A stretch of 5,552 nucleotides of DNA, from NCBI GenBank assembly GCA_023251595.1, contig JAHEYM010000296.1, positions 1 to 5,552 on the forward strand. The letters run 5' to 3'. Below the pieces are notes generated by a model. It had not been told where the DNA came from and made no database searches. It saw only the letters and a list, made by a program, of their open reading frames with translations. Shown piece after piece: positions 1 through 5,220 of this stretch. Numbering within the stretch: position 1 is the first letter of the stretch; the number at the start of each line of letters is the position of its first letter. The position numbers and the translations under genes are program-made. The DNA comes from Bacteroidota bacterium. Its GTDB lineage: Bacteria; Bacteroidota; Bacteroidia; AKYH767-A; JABDAW01.

Positions 1-93
1 GCAGAAGTAAATCCAACACTCGATAAAGAAAATCTGATGGCGGAAAATACATTCGAGATCTTGCAAAAAGTGGTGAGTCAATTGGTGAACTAA
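1..93 (+). CDS. Probable arginase (ureohydrolase family), C-terminal fragment
   Basis: The window opens inside a plus-strand reading frame of 30 codons ending in TAA at 91-93; the start lies outside. The visible residues include AEVNPTLDKENLMAENTFEI. This resembles the C-terminal segment of arginases, where a conserved (V/A)EVNP-LD is followed by a helix that begins with a charged stretch and a TAE/MAE-like motif. Arginase hydrolyses arginine to ornithine and urea in the cytoplasm. The metal-binding His and Asp residues would lie upstream and cannot be checked. The gene is followed by 159 bp that is largely a palindromic repeat, so co-transcription with argS is not obvious even though both proteins use arginine. 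Other ureohydrolases, such as agmatinase or formimidoylglutamase, remain possible from so short a piece. Confidence 0.62.
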   Translation, partial: AEVNPTLDKENLMAENTFEILQKVVSQLVN

Positions 94-107
94 GAGTTTT
101 TAAAAGG

Positions 108-220
108 GAACGCAGATAACGCTGATTAAGCTGATTAAATATGATAATATTTTGCTTATATTTTTATATACTCACAGATTAAATCCGTTTTTATCAGCCC
201 AATCCGTGTCATCAGCGTTC
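108..220. repeat. Intergenic palindromic repeat (GAACGC...GCGTTC type)
   Basis: Two arms of about 30 bases face each other: 108-137 and, inverted, 191-220. Comparing the left arm with the reverse complement of the right gives 23 matches in 30, both starting GAACGC. The left arm contains a short internal direct repeat (GCTGATTAA, then GCTGATTA). The centre, 138-190, is very AT-rich. The layout matches a class of dispersed GCGGATT/GCTGATT palindromes common between genes in Bacteroidota and other bacteria; that assignment is from memory. It fills most of the gap between the arginase fragment and argS and could form a long imperfect hairpin in RNA. No protein partner is visible. Confidence 0.7.
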
Positions 221-252
221 TAATTTTCAACTCTAAATACTCCTAAAAATAT

Positions 253-2058
253 ATGACTATAGAAGAACAAATCAGAAATAGTGTCAATGAAGGCCTACTG
301 GCATTATATGAAGTTAAAATAAACGACGACGTTAAGCTGCAGGCTACCACTCCACCTCACGAAGGCGATCTCACCATCGTCGTATTCGCCTTCACCCGTT
401 TCTCAAAGAAATCGCCCGAAGTAACCGGAACTGAAATAGGAGAGTACTTAGTTAAGCACTCCGGCATCGTATCCGGATTCAATGTTATCAAGGGTTTTCT
501 CAATCTCAGCATCTCTTCTTCTGTGTGGATGAAGACTTTTCTGCATACTTACGATGCCATCCGCGTAGGTCGGGTGCCTGTCTGGATCGCTGATTCGCCT
601 CGTACGGTTATGGTAGAATATTCATCCCCCAACACCAACAAACCTTTACATCTTGGTCATATCCGTAACATCCTATTGGGGTACGCGGTCTCCGAAATAC
701 TAATCTCCGCGGGACATAAAGTAGTTAAAGCCAACCTCATCAACGATCGCGGAATTCATATATGTAAGTCGATGATTGCTTGGAAACTCTTTGGGAATGG
801 CGAAACGCCACAATCTTCGGGCATGAAGGGAGATCATCTGGTGGGTAAATATTATGTGAAGTTCGATCAGCAATATAAAGATGAAGTAGGTAAGTTGATT
901 GCCGGTGGGCTGGATGAAAAAGAAGCGAAGAACACGGCTCCGATTATGCTGGAAGCACAGTCAATGCTCAGAAAATGGGAAGCCGGCGATGCAGAAACCA
1001 TCGCGCTATGGAAAATGATGAATGGTTGGGTGTATGAAGGGTTTGATATTTCATACAAAAGATTGGGTGTTGACTTCGATCAATATTATTATGAATCCGA
1101 GACCTATTTACTGGGTAAGAATTTGGTGAAAGAAGGTCTGAAAGCAGATACATTATATCAGAAAGAAGATGGTTCAGTTTGGGCGGATTTGGGTGAAGAG
1201 GGATTTGAAGATAAAGTATTGCTGCGATCGGATGGTACATCTGTATATATAACACAGGATCTCGGCACAGCAGATCTCAAGTTTCAGCAATACGATCTCG
1301 ACAAATCTATATATATAGTCGGGAACGAACAGGATCATCATTTCAAGGTATTAAAAGCGATCTTAAAGAAATTAGGAAAGACCTGGTACGATCGTATTTT
1401 TCATCTCTCTTATGGTATGGTGAATTTACCTTCAGGTAAAATGAAATCGCGTGAAGGAACTGTTGTCGATGCCGATGAGTTGATGGACGAAATGTTCACT
1501 ACAGCAAAAGAAACCACAACGGAAGCAGGAAAGATTTCTGAGTTTTCTGAAACTGAAGCAAACGAACTTTTCACCAAACTCGGAATGAGTGCTTTGAAAT
1601 ATTATATATTGAAAGTCGATCCCCAGAAAACAATGCTTTTTAATCCATCCGAATCAATCGACTTTAATGGCAACACCGGAACATTTATTCAATATACATA
1701 CGCCCGAATTTCTTCAGTATTGAGAAAAGCAGGAACAACCGATGCTTTACAACTTTTCAGAACTGTAAATGTAAATTCCGAGAAAACGATTGAAGAAAAA
1801 GAAAAGGCATTAATTAAAATGTTATATGATTATAAACGCGCCACCTGCGATGCGGCGACGAATCTGAGTCCCGCGCTGATTGCAGCTTACGCTTACGATC
1901 TTGCAAAATCCTTCAATCAGTTTTACCACGAATGCCCGATTGCAGATGTCGCCGATATTCCCCGTTCCGTTTTTCGTTTACAGCTTGCAGAATCTGCTGC
2001 CGCACAAATAAAACATGCCCTCGCTTTGTTGGGAATTGAAGTGCCGGAACGGATGTGA
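253..2058 (+). CDS. argS: Arginyl-tRNA synthetase (class I aminoacyl-tRNA synthetase)
   Basis: ArgRS charges tRNA-Arg with arginine using ATP, in the cytoplasm. The 601-aa protein is full length for a Bacteroidota ArgRS. An N-terminal tRNA-recognition region covers about residues 1-110 (PPHEGDLTI near 34-42). The Rossmann catalytic domain has SSPNTNKPLHLGHIRN at 124-139, with the HIGH signature as HLGH at 133-136. NLINDRGIH lies at 161-169 and YGMVNLPSGKMKSREGT at 387-403, where KMKSR replaces canonical KMSKS, as is usual in this phylum. The C-terminal DALR anticodon-binding domain covers roughly 470-601 and ends LGIEVPERM. The ATG at 253 is chosen because the preceding sequence is AT-rich intergenic DNA and the N-terminus begins at the family's usual place; there is no Shine-Dalgarno, as expected in Bacteroidota. 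No frameshift or missing motif was seen. It probably has its own promoter within 94-252, but none could be assigned. Confidence 0.97.
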   Translation: MTIEEQIRNSVNEGLLALYEVKINDDVKLQATTPPHEGDLTIVVFAFTRFSKKSPEVTGTEIGEYLVKHSGIVSGFNVIKGFLNLSISSSVWMKTFLHTYDAIRVGRVPVWIADSPRTVMVEYSSPNTNKPLHLGHIRNILLGYAVSEILISAGHKVVKANLINDRGIHICKSMIAWKLFGNGETPQSSGMKGDHLVGKYYVKFDQQYKDEVGKLIAGGLDEKEAKNTAPIMLEAQSMLRKWEAGDAETIALWKMMNGWVYEGFDISYKRLGVDFDQYYYESETYLLGKNLVKEGLKADTLYQKEDGSVWADLGEEGFEDKVLLRSDGTSVYITQDLGTADLKFQQYDLDKSIYIVGNEQDHHFKVLKAILKKLGKTWYDRIFHLSYGMVNLPSGKMKSREGTVVDADELMDEMFTTAKETTTEAGKISEFSETEANELFTKLGMSALKYYILKVDPQKTMLFNPSESIDFNGNTGTFIQYTYARISSVLRKAGTTDALQLFRTVNVNSEKTIEEKEKALIKMLYDYKRATCDAATNLSPALIAAYAYDLAKSFNQFYHECPIADVADIPRSVFRLQLAESAAAQIKHALALLGIEVPERM

Positions 2059-2101
2059 GTCAGCTCCATCCCCGACCATGTTACTACTTCTCTTAAATTT
2101 G

Positions 2102-2190
2102 TGCTGACTCCGTCCTCATCCCCGACCCTTCTCCCACGGGAGAAGGGAGTCCAACTTCCCTCTCCCGTGGGAGAGGGACCGAGGGTGAGG
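2102..2190. repeat. GC-rich double-hairpin repeat, copy 1 (upstream of the DUF559 gene)
   Basis: This unit contains two adjacent perfect hairpins. The first has a 10-bp stem (2126-2135 with 2138-2147) and a 2-nt tip at 2136-2137. The second has a 9-bp stem (2158-2166 with 2169-2177) and tip GT at 2167-2168. The outer edges, CCTCATCCCCGAC at 2114 and the inverted GAGGGTGAGG ending at 2190, are also roughly complementary, so the whole could fold as a three-way structure. A same-orientation relative lies at 2569-2718. CCTCACCCC...GGGGTGAGG repeats of this kind are common around DUF559 genes in my recollection. The hairpins could also stop transcription leaving argS, but no T tract follows. Confidence 0.85.
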
Positions 2191-2208
2191 CCAAAAACTT
2201 CCTAGTAA

Positions 2209-2574
2209 ATGAAAAAAAGACCATTTCACCACGAAGCTTCATCACAGATATTCAAAAATGCTCAGGATTTGAGAAAATCTCAAACCGAAGCAGAAAAACT
2301 ATTATGGAAAATTTTACGTGACAGGAATTTGGCCCACTTGAAATTCAGACGTCAACACCCGATTGATAGATTTATCGTCGATTTTTATTGTCACAAATTG
2401 CAACTCATTATTGAACTCGATGGTGATGTACATGATTTGGAGACAGCGAAGGAAAAAGATATTAAACGGGAAAATAAATTAAAAGCATTAGGATTAAAGA
2501 TTATCAGATTTAGAAATGAGCAAGTTAAATTTGAAGCCGAAGAAATTGAGCGAACCATTTTAGCTTTTTGCTAA
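2209..2574 (+). CDS. DUF559 family protein, Vsr-like PD-(D/E)XK endonuclease fold
   Basis: A 121-aa protein matching the full length of stand-alone DUF559 proteins. Family landmarks in order: LRKSQTEAEKLLWKILRDR (21-39, the T-AE-LLW helix), FRRQHPIDRFIVDF (47-59), IIELDGDVHD (67-76) and KIIRFRNEQV (98-107). D58, E69 and D71 are spaced like the metal-binding acidic residues of the PD-(D/E)XK nucleases to which DUF559 and Vsr mismatch endonucleases are related, so nuclease activity is plausible but not shown; the biological substrate is unknown. The start is the ATG 18 bases after repeat copy 1, and the TAA stop lies inside the first bases of copy 2, so the gene fills the interval between the two repeats almost exactly. 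It shows no operon link with argS. The residue pattern is intact, suggesting a functional gene. Confidence 0.9.
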   Translation: MKKRPFHHEASSQIFKNAQDLRKSQTEAEKLLWKILRDRNLAHLKFRRQHPIDRFIVDFYCHKLQLIIELDGDVHDLETAKEKDIKRENKLKALGLKIIRFRNEQVKFEAEEIERTILAFC

Positions 2575-2718
2575 CTCTGTCCTCATCCCCGACTCTTCTC
2601 CACCCCACCCAACATCCCCCAAATGGGGAGGAGAAAAGAGAAGGGAGTTCGACTTCCCTCTCCCGCCCGCCTGCCGAAACGCAATGCAGGCAAGGTGGGA
2701 GAGGGACCGAGGGTGAGG
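2569..2718. repeat. GC-rich double-hairpin repeat, copy 2, with an insert at each hairpin tip
   Basis: This is a direct repeat of copy 1 and begins within the last codons of the DUF559 gene: TGCTAACTCTGT at 2569 corresponds to TGCTGACTCCGT at 2102. Then CCTCATCCCCGAC, GAGAAGGGAGT, ACTTCCCTCTCCC and GGGAGAGGGACCGAGGG match copy 1 nearly exactly. Two extra segments make it about 60 bases longer: 2602-2637 replaces the tip of hairpin one, and 2666-2695 lies between the G and T of hairpin two's tip. Each insert contains its own inverted repeat (CCCC/GGGG at 2616-2628; GCCTGC/GCAGGC at 2669-2691). After it, 2719-2793 holds only AT-rich sequence with a perfect 14-bp palindrome at 2722-2735. Confidence 0.85.
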
Positions 2719-2793
2719 CCGAATTTGTACAAATTTATCAGTATAAAAAAGGGATAGCTGTGCGACAAAAAAAGTTTTATTATTTAATTTCTC

Positions 2794-3291
2794 CTACAAA
2801 TAGATTGGTTTTATTTTCCGAAGCGTATCTTTTACCGGCACGTAGGGAACGGTATAAGGTACCCATAGATCATTGTCTTTTAGCATGTAAAATTGTGCCT
2901 TCTCCCTTTTGCAAATGTCGAGCGCTCTTACAAGTGCCCAATATTTAGATTTGTCCCCGAAATGAAAGTGCACACCCTTGGTGGTGTCTTTCTGCGCAAA
3001 AATTTGTTGAATTTCGAGCTGACCATACCGAAGTTTTATTCGATCGTCGATATTGTCGCCGGTAATGTTTAAATCCTCATAATCTCTCTTCGGACAAACC
3101 CAAAAATCTGACTTGCCAAAGCGGGCTAAACGTTCGGCATTCTCAGGCACGGCTACTACCATAGTTTTAAGATTAGTTCGCGGCTTTAGTCTGTATATAT
3201 AACAATAACAAAATACGGGTAACAACACCAAACTGATAAGTCCTGGCACATAGAATATTCGTTTACGAATTCTCGGTTGGTGAATTTGCAT
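2794..3291 (-). CDS. Hypothetical single-pass membrane protein, ExbD-like topology
   Basis: I do not recognise this 165-aa protein by name. Residues 1-11 are basic (RIRKR at 7-11), followed by a hydrophobic span at about 13-33 (YVPGLISLVLLPVFCYCYIY). The positive-inside rule puts the N-terminus in the cytoplasm and the remaining 130 or so residues outside the inner membrane. The soluble part includes LRYGQLEIQQIF (87-98), GVHFHFGDKSKYWALVRALD (106-125) and KDNDLWVPY (138-146). One N-terminal anchor plus a small extracytoplasmic domain resembles ExbD/TolR proteins, and the D-KYW--VRALD stretch loosely recalls their Y-x-x-x-V-x-A-L-D helix, but this is weak. The ATG at 3291 directly precedes the basic N-terminus. 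It lies 70 bp downstream of the DUF1801 gene on the same strand and may be co-transcribed. No clear terminator follows its stop. Confidence 0.75.
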   Translation of the reverse strand: MQIHQPRIRKRIFYVPGLISLVLLPVFCYCYIYRLKPRTNLKTMVVAVPENAERLARFGKSDFWVCPKRDYEDLNITGDNIDDRIKLRYGQLEIQQIFAQKDTTKGVHFHFGDKSKYWALVRALDICKREKAQFYMLKDNDLWVPYTVPYVPVKDTLRKIKPIYL

Positions 3292-3361
3292 TGTACTTAT
3301 TTATGCAGGTTTCTTCATGCCGCATAACGCAATTCTCAAGAAAATATTTGTTATAATTCCT

Positions 3362-3787
3362 CTATTTTCGACTCACAGACGTATCAATCATTTCCTTCAG
3401 CACTTTCACATCGATATCGTCCAATTTATTTATATACAGACAACCGACGCCGGTCTTATGTTTGCCGAGTTTTTGAAGCGCTGCTACATGCTCCTGAATA
3501 CCCACGCTGATGTATACCGATAAATTCGTTTTTCGGGGAGCGAAACCTATCTTCAACCAATCAACTTCCCTACCCGTCGCGGGACTTTTAAATCTTTTTA
3601 TTCCGAAACCGATAATTGAGTTGCTCCATAATATGGGTTCTTCACCTGTTGCTTTTTTCATCATTTCCAAAAGAACAAAACTATCTTTACGCTTTTGTTC
3701 ATTCGTAATATTATTGATAAAATCAACCACACTCGAAGAAGTTGGTTTTGTTTTAATAACAGCTAATTTCGATTTTTTCCCCGCCAT
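3362..3787 (-). CDS. DUF1801 domain-containing protein
   Basis: A 141-aa cytoplasmic protein whose whole length fits the DUF1801 family (PF08818, YdhG-like). Visible landmarks are the N-terminal helix with VVDFINNI (20-27), a central EEPILWSNSIIGFG (49-62), then GREVDWLKIGFAPRKTNLSV (72-91), LGKHKTG (107-113) and CLYINKLDDIDVKVLKEMI (116-134). These match the family's W--SIVGFG, GFSPRK, LGKHKTG-SCLYI-KL-DID pattern. The biochemical function of DUF1801 is not established to my knowledge, although members are widespread small proteins, often encoded singly. The chosen ATG at 3787 gives the normal short lysine-rich leader (MAGKKSK). The AT-rich region 3788-3877 between it and the terminator should hold its promoter, but I could not assign boxes. 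The membrane-protein gene follows on the same strand. Confidence 0.9.
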   Translation of the reverse strand: MAGKKSKLAVIKTKPTSSSVVDFINNITNEQKRKDSFVLLEMMKKATGEEPILWSNSIIGFGIKRFKSPATGREVDWLKIGFAPRKTNLSVYISVGIQEHVAALQKLGKHKTGVGCLYINKLDDIDVKVLKEMIDTSVSRK

Positions 3788-3877
3788 AAGAAATAATTAT
3801 TTGTGTGAATTGTGATATAATATCGTTCCTTCAACTTGTAAAGATATTTATTATAATATGTATTTTCTCACCTCATT

Positions 3878-3913
3878 AAAAAACCCCGTCCTGCAATTTG
3901 CAAAACGGGGTTT
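3878..3913 (-). terminator. Rho-independent terminator for the minus-strand Fn3-like gene
   Basis: A perfect 9-bp stem pairs 3881-3889 (AAACCCCGT) with 3905-3913 (ACGGGGTTT) around a 15-nt loop. Read on the minus strand, the stem runs into six consecutive T residues (complement of 3878-3883). This suits termination of transcription coming from the gene at 4014-4625 before it reaches the DUF1801 gene. In the plus direction the T run is only three long. Confidence 0.85.
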
Positions 3914-3946
3914 AATAGAGAATAAATCTCAGGAGGTCCGCGATAA

Positions 3947-4004
3947 CCTCACCCCTTCCTAACCTTTATATTCCTCCCCCTTTTGGGGGAGGTTAGGTGG
4001 GGGC
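3947..4004. repeat. GC-rich palindromic repeat downstream of the Fn3-like gene
   Basis: The core is an 8-bp perfect stem with a TTTT tip, 3973-3980 against 3985-3992. An outer CCTAACC at 3958-3964 pairs with GGTTAGG at 3991-3997, sharing two bases with the inner arm and leaving an AT-rich bulge on the left side. The left flank, CCTCACCCC at 3947-3955, resembles the outer edge of the repeats around the DUF559 gene. The reverse complement of 3970-4004 is closely similar to the insert in the tip of the first hairpin of repeat copy 2. It starts about 10 bases beyond the stop of the 4014-4625 gene and lies upstream of that gene's terminator in the transcript. Confidence 0.8.
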
Positions 4005-4013
4005 AACGGGGCG

Positions 4014-4625
4014 CTAAAGAATCATGACAGAGACCGGATCAGAATATTCCGATCTTCCGTCTCTGGAGATCGTTTGGTAACGATACCAAACGATGTCACC
4101 TCTTTTGTGTGAGTTTACGACAACTTTTGAAAGGGTTGTTTCAGCAACCACTTTCCATACACTTGTTGCACCGGGTACCTCATCCGTACACTCTTCCCAG
4201 ATTCTGACCGTATTAATGGCCATTTTCGGAGTTACAAGAAGTGCAGTGCCCGGGTGTGGACCGGCAGCGACCTGATACACTTGTTTACCACGCATCGGCG
4301 TGGTTTGAAGTGAGGGCATCAAGCCTGCACTGAGGATTTTGTCGGCATCGCCGGCTGCACGTGAAGAAACGAAAAGAGAAATCTGATTAAGGTTCAGATC
4401 TAATCTCTTTTCAGATGTCCGGAGCGCAAGCATGCGATCCAAACCACCGAGACGGGATTCTTCATACGCCCGTCTGGTTGCGCTGGCATTACCGCGAAGC
4501 TCTGTCAGCAATTCTTCGGAACCGGCAAAATTGACATTATCTGTCAGTTTACCATCGATTGTGTCAGCAAGTACCAACTTTCCGGGTACGTCTAACTCGT
4601 TTAAATTTAATTTACTTTTCTTCAT
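4014..4625 (-). CDS. Small protein with Fn3-like C-terminal domain (Bacteroidota-type)
   Basis: A 203-aa protein without signal peptide or membrane span. The N-terminal half (about 1-105) is mostly helical in appearance: NVNFAGSEELLTELRGNASA (30-49), TRRAYEESRLGG (50-61), RTSEKRLDLNLNQISLFVS (69-87) and AAGDADKILSAG (90-101). The C-terminal half (about 112-203) reads as an Fn3-like beta sandwich ending GDIVWYRYQTISRDGRSEYSDPVSVMIL, with the WYRY and EYSDPV positions typical of strands F and G. This helical-plus-Fn3 layout matches small proteins I remember as annotated fibronectin type III domain proteins in Bacteroidota; their function is unknown. The first tryptophan strand of a classical Fn3 is weak. 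The ATG at 4625 begins MKKSKLNLNE. The coding sequence looks more GC-rich than its surroundings. Transcription should end at the hairpin at 3878-3913. Its upstream leader contains possible hairpins (4678-4733). Confidence 0.8.
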   Translation of the reverse strand: MKKSKLNLNELDVPGKLVLADTIDGKLTDNVNFAGSEELLTELRGNASATRRAYEESRLGGLDRMLALRTSEKRLDLNLNQISLFVSSRAAGDADKILSAGLMPSLQTTPMRGKQVYQVAAGPHPGTALLVTPKMAINTVRIWEECTDEVPGATSVWKVVAETTLSKVVVNSHKRGDIVWYRYQTISRDGRSEYSDPVSVMIL

Positions 4626-4813
4626 TTTATTAAATGAGGACTGGTTACCCTCTCACCGGATTTTTACTATCATACAAGGGCTCAAACCCGGGAAACTCGC
4701 TTGCGGAGTAACTTTCGTATTTTCTTACGCTCCAACTACCTGCATCGGCGCAAAATCGCGTTTGTACTTGCATTCAATAGATAGAGCGTAGAGGTTTATT
4801 CGATAGGCCTGAT

Positions 4814-4835
4814 TGTAGAGGCGTTGCACGCAACG
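4814..4835. repeat. Degenerate TGTAGAG-CGTTGC palindrome
   Basis: CGTTGC at 4822-4827 is the inverted complement of GCAACG at 4830-4835, with a 2-nt centre. It is preceded by TGTAGAGG. This matches one arm and the centre of a palindrome (TGTAGAG-CGTTGCA-TGCAACG-CTCTACA type) that I recall as dispersed in many bacterial genomes. The expected right outer arm (CTCTACA) is missing, so this is probably a decayed copy. Confidence 0.5.
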
Positions 4836-4866
4836 ACTTGTTTGGATAAGGTTTATATCAGTTAGA

Positions 4867-4978
4867 TACTTTTTTCTGTGAATTGTTTAATGGGGAAGTG
4901 AAATATTTTTTTGATGTGTTCCATACTAGTTTGAGTACTTTTTTGGCTAAATGTTTAACGGGGTAGTGAAATATTTTT
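4867..4978. repeat. Two direct copies of a 44-bp AT-rich motif
   Basis: The segment 4867-4910 is repeated at 4936-4978. Both begin TACTTTTTT and end AGTGAAATATTTTT. The 3' 26 bases (from GTTTAA at 4885 and 4953) agree at 24 positions, while the middle differs more. The offset is 68-69 bases, and the 25 bases between copies are unrelated. There is no inverted symmetry and no coding potential. This looks like a local duplication or a paired binding site. The role is unknown. Confidence 0.7.
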
Positions 4979-5220
4979 CATAAATATGCATATTCGGATG
5001 TAATACGCTGAAAATCAGTCCAATTATTTTCATCGTTTGTTTGCCAAAAAGACCCAAATACAGGAAGTTTCACGAAAAAAAAGGGAGAAAAAGCTTGTTC
5101 GCAACACAAAAAAACGTCAGAAAAAGAGAAATTCGGTTCGAATCCGATCTTATTTGAAGGCGCAATTATTACTTTATAAAGTTCAATTGCCAAAACAAAC
5201 CATAAGCGACATTGAGATTT

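Larger units (their letters stand above)
4626..5220. other. Gene-free region of about 595 bp with small repeats
   Basis: No reading frame here has the composition or motifs of a protein. On the minus strand, 4626-4800 must hold the promoter and leader of the Fn3-like gene. Within it, GGAG 4705-4708 pairs with CTCC 4730-4733 around CGTA 4716-4719 and TACG 4726-4729, and GGG 4678-4680 pairs with CCC 4687-4689. Bases 4814-4835 hold a degenerate palindrome and 4867-4978 a duplicated motif. Bases 4980-5220 are strongly A-rich on the plus strand. An open frame at 5004-5222 has no ATG and encodes mostly Lys and Arg, so I do not call it a gene. Confidence 0.6.

Noticed and set aside
867..1255. Minus-strand frames inside argS
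   Set aside because: They are antisense to a strongly conserved synthetase coding sequence and have no start context or family similarity.
2722..2735. Perfect 14-bp palindrome AATTTGTACAAATT as an operator or terminator
   Set aside because: It lies between convergent gene ends where no promoter is needed and has no GC-rich stem or T tract. It is AT-rich enough to occur by chance.
2568..2948. Open reading frames across repeat copy 2 on both strands
   Set aside because: They consist of translated hairpin repeat plus the antisense of the membrane-protein gene and have no protein-like features.
4432..4791. Plus-strand frame overlapping the start of the Fn3-like gene
   Set aside because: It is mostly antisense to the 4014-4625 gene and ends in leader sequence. 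The minus-strand frame has coherent domain structure and a matching terminator.
5130..5155. tRNA T-arm (GGTTCGAATCC) suggesting a tRNA gene or an attachment site
   Set aside because: The 11-base T-loop motif is present, but the upstream 70 bases have no D-arm, anticodon arm or matching acceptor strand, and no CCA follows. Chance, or at most a tRNA end fragment.
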